The position numbers were made by a program, and so were the translations under genes. The notes under the pieces were generated by a model. The model was given only the letters and a program-made list of their open reading frames with translations. It searched no databases and was not told the origin of the DNA. From Charina bottae (Eukaryota > Chordata > Lepidosauria > Squamata > Charinaidae): a stretch of DNA of 64,000 nucleotides. Location: NCBI GenBank assembly GCA_023362775.1, contig JALMGJ010000016.1, positions 689,001 through 753,000 of the forward strand, in the 5' to 3' direction. Shown one piece after another: positions 43,586-54,444 of the stretch. The first letter of the stretch is position 1. Each line of letters opens with the position of its first letter.

Positions 43586-43835
43586 TGAGAGCCAGTTTGG
43601 TCTAGTGGTTAAGGTGCTGGGCTAGAATCCAGGAGTCTGTGAGTTCTAGTCCCGCCTGAGGCATGAAAGCCAGCTGGGTGACCCTGGGCCAGTCTCTCTC
43701 TCTCAGCCCAACTCACCTCACAGGGTTGTTGTTGTGCAGAAAATAGAAGGAGGAAGGAGTATTAGGTATGTTCACCACCTTGGGTTATTTATACAAATAA
43801 TAAAGGTGGGATAGAAAATAAATTAAATCTATCCA
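43586..43835 (+). mobile_element. SINE (GGTCTAGTGG head, L2-type tail), complete
   Basis: GCCAGTTTGGTCTAGTGGTT (A box), GAGTTCTAGTCCCGCC (B box), TGGGTGACCCTGGGCCAGTC, CTCACCTCACAGGGTTGTTG, then TTGGGTTATTTATACAAAT and GGTGGGATAGAAAATAAAT. Inserted directly beside the L2 RT fragment. Confidence 0.9.
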
Positions 43836-44574
43836 TCCATCCATCTCTGGTAAGTGGTACTCCAGAAATGCTAATACTATGCATGGGTGAGATATGTATA
43901 TGTTGTACAAAACCCATATGAGACAATTACACATTTTATGGTGTTACCCATGGCTTGTAATGGGGAGAGGTGGTAAGTAATCTTACCCCATGCCCTTTGG
44001 GTGCCTCAGGAATTCCTCAAGAACATATCATTGAAATTTGGAGACAAAAAGTAAGTAGAAAGGTTTAGCAATGCAAAGAGACATTCTAGTCTAGACAATT
44101 AGCTGTTTTAACATTCTACAAACTACAGGATGTCTGACCAATGTAACACATGCAGCAACTTTTAGGAAGCATTTAAAACAATTACATCTCCACATGTATT
44201 CTACCTCCTTATTCTATTCATCACAGCACAATTGCTCATTATTTCATATAATGTAGTTTTAAAAATCCAAAGGAAACTGACCTGTAGTAGCAGCATTAAA
44301 TCGTGGCTAATAGGGAAGAGTCATCACTGGTCATTTCAAGCTACAAGACATGGGAAAGCAAGGGAAGGTTTTAAACAGGTAATTATGGTAAATGTTGATA
44401 AGAATTTATTCAGGAAGAATTGTTATTTTAGTAACAAACTAAAGCCTTCAGAGGCTTTATTGAAACAGGCTGGTTTTTACTTCCTGCTGAAAACCTCAGT
44501 CCCTCCAAGAAAACAGGGTTATTAGAAGTAAGTGTACACAGCCAATTTCCCTATGGTTGAGAAACTCTTGGCCT
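43836..44574. other. Unannotated sequence
   Basis: No gene accepted; the 97-codon frame at 44232 has no domain. Confidence 0.4.
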
Positions 44575-44576
44575 TA

Positions 44577-44728
44577 GAGGGCACCAATGCAATTTCTAAC
44601 ATCTGTGTGTGCAGCAGCCAATATGCCTTAAAGAAACAACCCCCCACCCCTCCAGGAAGGTGTTGGTTCTTTTAAGGCATATAGGTGCTACAGCATAGGA
44701 TGTTAAAAATTGCATTAGTGGTGCTCTC
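44577..44728. mobile_element. Foldback MITE with TA flanks
   Basis: Imperfect inverted repeat with arms of about 70 bp. Left GAGGGCACCAATGCAATTTC to ATGCCTTAAAGAAACAAC pairs with right GTTGGTTCTTTTAAGGCAT to GCATTAGTGGTGCTCTC. TA on both sides (44575-44576, 44729-44730) would suit a Tc1/mariner-type TSD. Confidence 0.65.
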
Positions 44729-44730
44729 TA

Positions 44731-46679
44731 AGTCAAAAAGCTCTATTGAAACAACATTCTATAGCCTGAATGATCTTGGCATAACAGACAATGGGTCACC
44801 ATATGACGTTTCATCTTTTGGGGTCATTCTGACTTTAACCAGATCTGTCATAATTGCTGCCACATGGTTTATACGTTGCTACTGTCATCACCATTTGATG
44901 TGGAAATATGTGAAGCATGTGTTGCATAAAATCTATGTGATCCACAGCATCCAATGTTGTTCCAGAGTGATCCATAAAATATCAACTCATTGGGTTTCAG
45001 TAGATCAGTAACATGACTAGCTTTCTCTAGACTGCAGTGCAAAGTGTTTACCTTGAGAAATTAGGCTAAAATCCTACTGAGGAACATGTCCTTGCAAATA
45101 GAAACCATAGACATGGCTGGAATTCTTTCTTTTTTTTATCTTCATGGCCAATTAACTACCTTGTAGGCAGCTTCAAGAATAGCATGTGGATTTGTTGAAC
45201 AGTGGGAACTGGTTACATATTATATTCTTACAGTGCCCATGGAATTAGCTTCTCTTTTCCACATAACAAGCCTGTAAATTGCTTAGGAAGTGCAAAAGAC
45301 AGAACATAGATTTGAGCTTGTCAGGTTCTGCCATCTAAAATCAAGGATCCTGATCCAAAGATTACACCTGTTAGGTTGTCTGCAGAAAAAGAATTAAGAA
45401 TTAAGAATTTGATCAAAGTTCTTTGATCAAATTTAGAAGGTTTAGAAATAAAATATGCTGAGATTATTCAAGGGTTAATAATTGAATGGAGTAATTTTTC
45501 AAAAGAGTCCTTGGCAGACCAGATCAGGAGCAGGATTACAAGTAACTAAGAATAAATACAACCCCATGGAGCCCTGACACAGCACAAGCCATTGGGTTTG
45601 CAAGCTCTTCCCAATGGAGGAAGAAATTCCTCTGTAGTGATTTCCCCAAAGGTTTGCTGAGCTTGCTGGGAGGCAAAGAGGATGGTAGGGAGTCACACTC
45701 TCCATCCCAAAGTGAAATCTAAGAAACGTGCTTGCATGTATATTCTTCCTAACCCAGAAATGAGCTCAAGCAAAATAACCTCATTTCCAGAGTTTGCAGA
45801 GCTTCTGGAGTTTGGGGTTTCATTAAGTATACCATCTCTGGTGGTGACATATGGATGCCATAAAGTAGCCACTTGCTAACATAGGTTACATTTCACATCT
45901 GGAGAATGTAATTTCACACTATATATACAGAACACAAAATGTTAGCCCTTTCCTTACCTTCAATCAGCTGCTAGAGAGTGGGAAAACAGAGATCCTTGGG
46001 TGATCCCTGATCTTATATTTTAAGCCACTAAGGAGAAACCATCCCTGCCTGTACCTTCTTGCTAGGATGCTCCAGTACTGTTATTGTACCCCTATCACCA
46101 CCATAATTTTTGTGGATAACAATTTGGATGCAGGCATGAGAGAGGCTAATTCTTTTCCCCCATGCTAATTTCTCAGTATAAATCTACTCTTAAGAACTGC
46201 TATTACAACCAGAAGATAAAGTATGTGCAAATCCCTTCCTCATAGAGCACCATTGTATCTGTCTGCCCCCCGCCACAAATTATAGCCGCATGAAAAAAGT
46301 ATTCATACAGCCTTCCAGAATCACAGCCCCATTCCAAACTGGGCCTGCTGTAGTTATTTTAAACTAAATCGATCATGGATCTTCTACCTCATTTCTAACT
46401 TGACTTACATTTCATTAGCTACACTGTACACTCTATATAAGATTGACTTAGAATGGTAGTCAGACCATATTTGCCATGCCATTCTTCATATTCGTTAGCA
46501 AATAGTAGATGTCACAATCAATACGGAGAGCAATATTTATTTTCTTGTTTATTTGTTTGTACTATTTCTTCCTCATTTGCAGTTCATTTTGGGAGGAGGG
46601 ATCATATGTCAGGTATTATTTGTGAATAGAAAATCAGCTCAAATTATATATTTGACCTTTTCTTCGTAATAAAATCCTT
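44731..46679. other. Unannotated sequence
   Basis: No gene. Holds the small hairpin at 45406-45433. Confidence 0.4.
45406..45433. repeat. Perfect 13-bp inverted repeat
   Basis: AATTTGATCAAAG, two bases, CTTTGATCAAATT. Confidence 0.85.
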
Positions 46680-47000
46680 AATAAACCTTCTGATAGTTTA
46701 TTGAGACTTAGCTGCCAGAGAGCTTGTCTTTGAATAATGAATTATTTGCTTATCTTTGATTTAGAAAATTCTCTGGGGGAGGGGGAGAATCACCAATCTG
46801 GTGCCACAACAGCTTGCATTAATAAGCACAAAAGATTGTGTTTTCATCTTCAGCTTAGTTGGTGTGTTTGTTTCTCATCTGAATTTTTGTTGGGTGCCTT
46901 CTTGCCATTTTAAATTCCTCTGCATTTTTTCAAAGAGAAAATGCTTCCATTACTGGAAATGGCAGGATCTCAGCGTCAAAATGGAATTCAAGGTTCAATT
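46680..47000. other. Possible conserved non-coding element
   Basis: Unique, repeat-free sequence with homeobox-like TAATGAATTATTTGC and TTTATTGAGACTTAGC motifs. The texture resembles developmental enhancers, which is a weak argument without alignment. Confidence 0.2.
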
Positions 47001-47103
47001 AGAATATAGTTATTATTTTGAGGAGGAAAGCCATCACTGGAGTAACTCTGTGCAGAGCCATTTTCTTTTCCTGGTTTCCTCTTCATGAAAGAACTCTACA
47101 AGC

Positions 47104-47165
47104 AGCACTTCCCAACCTGGGCAACTTTGAGATGTGTGGACATCAACTCCCAGAATGTTTAGCAA
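47104..47165. mobile_element. Half of a palindromic hAT MITE
   Basis: CAGCACTTCCCAACCTGGGC followed by GATGTGTGGACATCAACTCC and CAGAATG equals the left arm of 26206-26341. The right arm is missing. Confidence 0.75.
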
Positions 47166-47627
47166 AAGTAGCTATCCACAGTTTTGAAAATTCTATTTCC
47201 ACTTTCATATTTCAACAGGTTCAAGACCTTTTAACAAATGCCATAAATATCTAGGAAATTCTAGACATATTGTACCCTTTGAAATTGCTAACATATCTAA
47301 AGACAGTGAGAAATGTCAAAAGGCTGTTTTGGTAAGAATGTGCATATCCAGGTTTGGAATACATGGATTTGATCAATCACTCTCCAGTTGTACAAATGTA
47401 CAGTGGAGAAAGTAGAGGTTAGGCCCAGAAGAAGAGGACAAGCAAATGGGTAGCTGTAGCTGCAGCTACAGTGTGGTGGGGAACACAACTTACCCCCAAA
47501 CTCATAAAAACTTGAGGGTGCTGTTTACAGCTTTGGGAAATCAAGAAATCAACTCATTTTTTTCTTGAAACTTAATAAAACTCTTAAAAAGAAATCAACT
47601 CATTTTCTAATGTGTTTTAGGTTTGAT

Positions 47628-47629
<2 letters not shown>
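47166..47629. other. Unannotated sequence
   Basis: No recognised feature. A 14-bp near-palindrome TAGCTGTAGCTGCAGCTAC lies at about 47452-47470. Confidence 0.4.

Positions 47630-47683
<54 letters not shown>
47630..47683. repeat. (GATA)n microsatellite
   Basis: About 13 GATA units; same motif as 381-424 and, reversed, 53156-53196. Confidence 0.97.
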
Positions 47684-48099
47684 TGTCCATTGTTTCTTCA
47701 CCCATTTCCCTGACAAAACTGCAGTATAAAGGAAATTACATCAACTGCATATATTATTATAAAGTAGTAGAGGCTTTTTTTTTAAAAAAAGCAAAACACG
47801 TTTAAAAAAAAAAATCAGTCCAGAGGCACAGCCCAAACCAGGAATATATAAATGAAGAAAACGGTGTGTTAACATTGGCAGCCATTTAGCCATTGTTATA
47901 TGCTGTTGCAGTAATGTCATCAGTAAGGTGACCGATTATATGTTCAGGTTAGACTTTAGCAATAAAGGTCTTAGATAGTAGGTTCACTTGTAGTAGTATG
48001 CCACATACATTCTACCTACACTCCCCACAACCACATGTTCTAGCAAACTTGCTATTAATAAAAGCAGTTTCCTCAAATTTAAGGATGGAGCATATGTGG
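47684..48099. other. Unannotated sequence
   Basis: A-rich runs near 47780-47815; nothing else seen. Confidence 0.4.
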
Positions 48100-48480
48100 A
48101 CTGAATCTACCATTCTGCAATTGTTAAAAATGCTAAAATAAACCAGCCCAAAGCTTAATCATGCACTGCTGAGATTGTCACACTGGCAGCTGTATCTGTA
48201 ATGTTAGTATGATTTATGCACTCTCTGCTCTTAATCAATATTGTAAGGTGAAAGGTTTTCTAGCACAATGGGGAAAAATTAACAGCAATCATAAATCCAT
48301 CCATCCTGCTAGATCTAAGAATTATAGGGGTTAATGAATTTGTCCCATCAGTCACTAAATAAAATGCATCTTTTCAGATGATGTGGTGCCATTTCTTAAT
48401 TAGGAACCTACAAAAGTGCCATGCAAATGTACATAATTTATTCCCATCATATTGTTGAACTGGGAATTTTGCCAATGAAT
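48100..48480. other. Possible conserved non-coding element
   Basis: Unique sequence without repeats, containing CTTAATTAGGAACC, CAATCATAAATCCATCC and ATGCAAATGTACATAAT (octamer-like ATGCAAAT). Candidate only. Confidence 0.2.
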
Positions 48481-48773
48481 AAAACATCTTATTCTGGAGG
48501 GTGGGGGCCAAAGGAACTCATATTTCTCAAGTTTGATGAGAGAGTCCAATTCCTTAAGTTGGCATACTCATAAATCTAAATTACTGTGAAAGGCAAAGTC
48601 AGGATAATTTTTAATCAGTTATCCAGTGCAGGGATGGGCAGAGGCTTTCAAATGGTGATCACTTAATAAGGCAAGTGTATGATAGCTGTTAACAGCTAAC
48701 CAGATAAGCTTCATTGCCAACCTACTTTTTATTTGTTAGAAGCAATTGGTGGTGCCTTAATGGTCATTCCAGA

Positions 48774-48933
48774 CAGGGATGGAACTAAGGTCTGTGTCAC
48801 CCGAGGCAAACATGGATTCCGCGCCCCCCCCCCCCATGGGTTATTTTGTTATTTTGGCGCCCCCTGGGCATTATTTTGGCACACATCCCAGCACGGCGCC
48901 CCGCTTGCCCCCCCCCCCTTAGTTGCAGCCCAG
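48774..48933. mobile_element. hAT MITE with poly-C tracts (8-bp TSD)
   Basis: 160 bp with termini CAGGGATGGAACTAAGG and CCTTAGTTGCAGCCCAG (about 14 of 17 positions inverted-repeat) and TSD ATTCCAGA (48766-48773, 48934-48941). Two C runs (about 13 and 12) and repeated GGCGCCCC lie inside. No transposase. The 79-codon frame over it is not a gene. Confidence 0.85.
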
Positions 48934-48941
48934 ATTCCAGA

Positions 48942-49778
48942 AGGTGAATGTTATGCTAGCAAAGAACTCTAATTTAAGTTTAGCTGAGAGTCCCACTGTC
49001 AGTCTTCATAAGCAAGAGGTAAACTGAGCAATTGTAGTATTTACCAGAAAGATCTGCTCTCCTTTATGGTCCAGCTTAACAGAGCAGGTCTCACACTATC
49101 TATTCTGGTGGTGCAAAAGAAACAGGAAATATCTTTCTTAGGTCGGTGATACGTAAAGTTATGTGACTGTATAACTTCTACACAATGGAAGTAACTCCAG
49201 CTGCTCACAAAAGAGGAAGGAAAGCTGCTGCAAATGTTTATGATTTGCATATTTTGCACATGGTGAATCTGGTTGTGCAGGAAAAGTGTTCTGGGTGTGC
49301 AGTAATTTCCAGAATAGCACCAAGATTTTCAACAGGGAAAAAACTGTTGCTTCACATTTTCCATTCACCCCCACACACAAGCCCTTATGGGTGCAGGAAT
49401 ACTGACAAACATGAAAACGAGGGTGTTCTCCCACCCCAGGTATGGCACACTCAGCAATTTCATGGTCTGTATTTCAGTTATGGAGGAATAACTACTTCTG
49501 AAGCTGGCAATAAATATCTCAAGCAACTGTCCAAGTTCAAAAGTTACAGAACTTTATATCTCACATACATTCAGTGGCACACCTGTGACCTAGCATACTT
49601 ATGAGCCAGCTGGGACCCACAGAACAGCCTGCTGCTGCTTTCCCTGTGGCATGCCAGAAACCTGCCTGTTTTCCTCACTGTTGAGCTGAGAGTTGAGGAA
49701 CAGATATTGTTTCCCAGCTGTGAAGAACATTATAGAAGCAATTACCTTGGATAAGAATGGCTGAATGGGGGCTAAGAC
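48942..49778. other. Unannotated sequence
   Basis: Includes a 139-codon frame (49185-49604) with no recognisable domain, low compositional bias and no visible exon signals; not accepted as a gene. Confidence 0.4.
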
Positions 49779-49795
49779 AAGGTTAAGGTCTTTTT

Positions 49796-52066
49796 TTTAT
49801 TATTAAATTTTTATTAAGTTTTACAATACATAATAAAATTTAAAGTAGAAAAAAGAAATAGAAACAGAAATACAAAATAAGAAAAAGATAAAGAAAAAGT
49901 GAAGTCAAGAAATAATAAGCAAAGAAAATATAGAAAATAGATGTCCTCCAATCTATCTTTGAACTTAAAGTACAACAATTGATTTTAAATGTTAGTCCTT
50001 CATACAGTATACAGGAACTTTTCTTTGTCATATGCCTTTTGATTTCTTTAATCCAATCTTCTAACCTTCATCTTACTGTCTCCCAATAATCCATCTTTGG
50101 CTTCCACTCCTTGAAGTAGTAGTTAAATGTTGAATGTTCATTACTACATATTTTCATATCTTCAATAAAGACCAATTAGTATAACAAATAAAAGCCTTAT
50201 TTACTTCTAATAAACTACAATATATTCTATTCATATTATGACTCATAACCTAACATGTTATGTAACTTAATACATAATTTAGCAATTCTTATAGTGTTCA
50301 TACATATATATTTCTATAATATTAATTCTAATATATATATATATCTCCATAAAAAAGGAATTCTTGAATCTCAATTATCCATCTGTAATTTCCATTCCTT
50401 GTATTAGTGTCCATTTAAACTAAGTGCATAATCTATCATATCACTTAACCTAATAGCTAATATATCAATTCTTATAATATTCATACAATACATATTGATA
50501 TATATCATCCTGTAGTAACCATCATTCTAATTCCATCATATCATTATCTTCTCATAAATATATCTCTAAGGAAAACAATATTCTATAATATCAACTTGTG
50601 TTTGTATTTAGCATCTTACATTTAGAATATCACTTTTTATATATCCATACAATTTCTCATAACAATTCAAGTCCATATTTTCATTAGCCTTTATATCCAT
50701 ACAGTTTCTCATATCTTCTGTTTAGGTTATGCCAAAATCACAATACACTGTGGCAGATTCGCAATATACAGCCTGCTCTTTTCTATATCTCATATAGAAT
50801 ATCAGAGCAACCTTCTCTCCCTTTCCACATATTTCACAACATCCATCCAACTGTGCACCCATATTTTCACTCTGTCTCCACTGCCACAACATATCTATAC
50901 CAAGATTGTAGTGTAAAGCCTTCAGAATGTTCTTCTGAACTAATATACTCAAAATTTCCTCCTTCTGTTTCTCCTCCACTTGAAAAACATTTTTCCTTTC
51001 TGTCTCCGTTTCTGTTCTCTGTTCTTTCTCTCTGTTTTGCAGAGTTACGAACAGTAATTCCAACGACCTTTGAATATTTGAAAAAACCTCAGTAATCTCT
51101 CTTCTGAGCTCCTCAGGTACAAGTTGGAAAGCCATCTTTCCTGTGTCCTTCAAATTAAAACAACAACCCTTCTAGTCAAAACAATAATCATGTAATCTGT
51201 CCATGGAAAACTACCAGCAGAATCTATTAAGCAGAACGTTGTTGTTGTTGTTGTTGTTGTTTTTTTTTTAAAGTCAAAAGAAAAAAGAAAGTTCCAATAA
51301 TCCAAAATACAGGAGAGAATAATATTTTAAACAGTTTATAGAAGGAGAAATAAAAATTATATTCCAAATGAAGCAAAATCCAACCAGGGAGGATGTAGAA
51401 AAAGAAGACAAGGAAAAAAACACGTTACCCTGTGTTTTTATTCTTCAAACTGCGAGCTTTCGTTCTTCAAGCTGCAAGCTGCTTAATCCAAACAAAGAGT
51501 TTCTCAAAAAATGAATAGTCATTTAGTTTATCAAGCGAAGAATTACAAACAGAGTCTCTTAAATCCCTCTAATACAAAAGAGAAGTAAAAAAAAAAATGC
51601 AGACGTTTCATTATGTTGCAAATATAGAGTCCATCAAACTTCCACCAGAATCAGTTATAGCAAAGAAAGCACAAAGTTAGCCAACATTTTCAACAAAGTC
51701 CAAAAGATAGATCTTAGATTTCAAAAATATTTTAATCTAAAAAAAACATTCCTAAAGTGATCTAAAAGCGGCTGGGCGCTCTTGTGTCTCTTCAAAGAGA
51801 CTTGTTTCCCCTGCGAGAGCCTGATATATCTCGGCCATTGCCTTGCACTTACCCTGTTCCTTCCGCGGTGGAAAACTACAGAAAAAACAAGGGTAGGCAA
51901 TCCCAATGGCCCCACGAGTAATCTTCTGGTCTCCCCCTCTCCAGGGGAAAAAAAACTTCAGTGGACCACAACTTCTGCAATCCACTGCAAGCAAGGGAAA
52001 TTCAGTCAGTTCTCAGCTTCTCTGAGAAATCTGACTGGTCGAGCTGGCAGCCAAGCCTGGAGTCCA
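49796..52066 (-). mobile_element. L1-like non-autonomous element (17-bp TSD)
   Basis: AAGGTTAAGGTCTTTTT at 49779-49795 and 52067-52083 bounds 2,271 bp in reverse orientation. The 3' end (left) is T-rich, as from a poly-A tail. The right end resembles an L1 5' UTR (GC-richer, with GGGGAAACAAGTCTCTTTG read on the reverse strand). No RT or endonuclease motif is present. The left half (49800-50700) is strongly AT-rich. A (GTT)n run lies at 51240-51261. Confidence 0.7.
50722..51153 (-). CDS. 143-codon frame of unknown function in the L1-like element
   Basis: Reverse frame starting MKDTGKMAFQLVPEELRREI, with a charged Glu/Lys/Arg-rich helical part (NREKEQRTETETERKNVF), then EEILSILVQKNILKALHYNL and a Cys-rich CCEICGKGEK. 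It could be a diverged ORF1-like protein of the L1-like element; I do not recognise a named domain. No stop interrupts it. Retention by chance cannot be excluded. Confidence 0.35.
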   Translation of the reverse strand: MKDTGKMAFQLVPEELRREITEVFSNIQRSLELLFVTLQNREKEQRTETETERKNVFQVEEKQKEEILSILVQKNILKALHYNLGIDMLWQWRQSENMGAQLDGCCEICGKGEKVALIFYMRYRKEQAVYCESATVYCDFGIT

Positions 52067-52083
52067 AAGGTTAAGGTCTTTTT

Positions 52084-52936
52084 AGCCTCCCAGCCATCTT
52101 AAGGGGGAAAGAAGAGGTGAGAAGCAAGAGGATGTGTGTATGAGTGGGTCTTTGGGTAAGACTGTGAATGTAACTATGTGTGCATATGTTGTATCTTGGA
52201 TCCCATTTTCCAGTCCAATGTTCTTGTCTTGCCCCCGAAGAATTCTGCAGGAGCCAGGTGACCCCTGCCCTAGCTCCAGAATTAATATATTGCTTCTAGT
52301 AAACCTAAAAAAAAATGCTACTAAAAGGTAGGCATTTCTAGTTAAAAGGCACTGTGCCTTTCCAGATGATCAGCTTATCCAAACCCTACTAACATTAATC
52401 ACACATGAATTTGTTTTTGGATTTGTGCACTTTTTCACTGTTATTCCTATGAAATTGAAATTTCGTTGGAATTAATTCTCATTAATTCATCTGGCCAAGC
52501 ATTCATTCTCATGCCTGGCAATACACTTAGATTGGACAATGGCAACACTGCAGAAGGCAGAAGAGAAGTTTAATGAAATCTGGCATCAAGTTACGGGAAT
52601 TTTCCGTACCCAAATACCAAATGATGCTTTTCTGCTGTAGTTCCTTGGAGAGGGCTAGATTGAAACTGTATTACATTTGCTGCCCCTGTACAACCTTTTT
52701 GTTATCATTTGCTCTCTGGTATTTTATTGGTTTTAATAAGGTTCTGTTTGCTTTTATTATATTTTGAATTGAAGTTTTATGTGCGCTGCCCTAAGAATGA
52801 AAGTTCTTTGGTTTTGGGGGGTATTATTAGAGCAGAAAAGCATCTCAACAATTAATGAATACACCCACTCACACTTCTACAACATGAAATCACTATATCT
52901 TATCAGAACAAAAAAGAATCAGGTTAGAGAAGAAAT
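52084..52936. other. Unannotated sequence
   Basis: No gene or repeat recognised. Confidence 0.4.
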
Positions 52937-53069
52937 AATAGCAATAGTAATAGTAATAGTAATAGTAATAGTAATAGTAATAGTAATAGTAATAGTAATA
53001 ATAGTTGTTGAGAGTCAGATGGCATGCATGTTTAATACATTATATTATTATTATTATTATCATTATTAA
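52937..53069. repeat. (TAATAG)n and (TTA)n microsatellites
   Basis: About ten TAATAG units (52940-53001), a 40-bp spacer, then TTA units (53044-53068). Translation gives alternating Ile-Val, not a protein. Confidence 0.95.
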
Positions 53070-53153
53070 TAACAATAGCAACTTAAACCCATGCTTAGCT
53101 AGGTTTAACTCAAGTGGTTAACATAAAATGTGACTGTCTCATCAATATATAGC

Positions 53154-53155
<2 letters not shown>

Positions 53156-53196
<41 letters not shown>
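53156..53196. repeat. (CTAT)n microsatellite
   Basis: About ten units; the reverse complement of GATA. Confidence 0.97.
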
Positions 53197-53197
<1 letters not shown>

Positions 53198-53199
53198 AA

Positions 53200-53640
53200 T
53201 TGCATTTATCAAGGCAATGAGATTCCTATAAATTGCATGACCTTTATATATGTTTTTGGCTGCTGTGATATTAATATGTCACAGGAAGAGTGGAAAAATC
53301 CAGATGTTTATTTCTATCTCACAAAAAGCCAATAAAAAGGCTGTTTACATTTTCCAATTTAATTGCTTGTAAAACTGAATCAATATTAATCATACTCACT
53401 GCCAAAGGGATAAGTGGAATAGAGCAAGCCTCCGATGGGAATGGCAATCCAAGATTCAATTTATGCAGCTATGGGCCCAATAGCAGTTACTGGAGATCTG
53501 GAAATCCATTTTGCTTCCTCTATATGCATATGGTTACAGCCTGCTTTTCAAATAAAACTGATTCCCATTTTGTGATATGTAAGCATTTTCTCATCTGGAG
53601 GATTGTTCATTAAACTCATTTGCTCTGATTTATGACAGCT
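53200..53640. other. Possible conserved non-coding element
   Basis: Repeat-free and unique, with TAATTGCATTTATCAAGGC, ATCAATATTAATCATAC and a long open frame (53290-53613) that has no domain. Weak candidate for a conserved enhancer. Confidence 0.25.
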
Positions 53641-54208
53641 AAGAGGTACAATTCTGTGTGAGAAGTTTAAGAATCAGATTTGGAACACAGAGAGTAATAT
53701 GTTCCAATCTTCACCAACAGCAAACCTGCACCATATTCTGCTTTTCCTCTTTACAACCTGATTATATTTCAAGGTGAAAGTGAGGGCTTTTATTTGGACA
53801 AATGTAGTACTAAACCTCTTCTGAAAAAATCTTGTTCATGTACTATATGTGCTTAGAAGAAGGAATATTCAAAGTGTTTAAAGCATTTAATTTATTCTTT
53901 ATAACATTTTCATTTTCTTTCCTATAAAAATAAGTGAATACTCTTGAAAACCATGACATCATTGACTGTTTGAAACTCTTTTTATTCTTGTGTACATCTC
54001 TAGTGATCCTGGAGTATACAACTTTAATCTCCGGATAAAGGTAGGTAGATAAATCAAATAAGATTGTCTGAAATACTAAAGAGTTGCGCCAATCAGTATG
54101 GCCATTACTGAACTGAACAGACCAATGTTTTAACTGAAACTAACTCTCTCTTTTTCTCCCTTCTGCATATTTTCCACTGAAGCTCAGCATCAGGGGTGTC
54201 TGCACAGT
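53641..54208. other. Unannotated sequence
   Basis: No recognised feature. Confidence 0.4.
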
Positions 54209-54444
54209 AGCTATATATTACTAAAACTCTTGTGTCTGTTTGATTGTTTGTAACTTTCAATTGGGTGAAACAGTGCATCATAGGGCAACAATTTTTGAAC
54301 CAAGGTACTCAAATGGGCTACCTTACAGAATGTGTCCAAAATCTGGGACCCATTATTGCTTTTTTGCCCTTGGTCATTCTGTTTCTCTGTTTAGGTAAGG
54401 AAATATATCTGAAACAATGACCCAACAGGTCACGGGTTATCTAG
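54209..54444 (+). mobile_element. Possible non-autonomous Helitron
   Basis: The 3' end has a 5-bp hairpin TGACC-CAACA-GGTCA (54418-54432), eight bases, then CTAG (54441-54444) followed by T, as in Helitrons that insert between A and T. The 5' side CTATATATTACTAAAACTC resembles Helitron starts, but the terminal TC is altered. About 235 bp, no coding. Confidence 0.5.

Noticed and set aside
44232..45011. Frames of 97 and 108 codons as exons
   Set aside because: No recognisable domain; the second overlaps the foldback MITE arm.
49185..49604. 139-codon frame
   Set aside because: No domain, no conservation evidence, no splice or start context; length is possible by chance in 64 kb.
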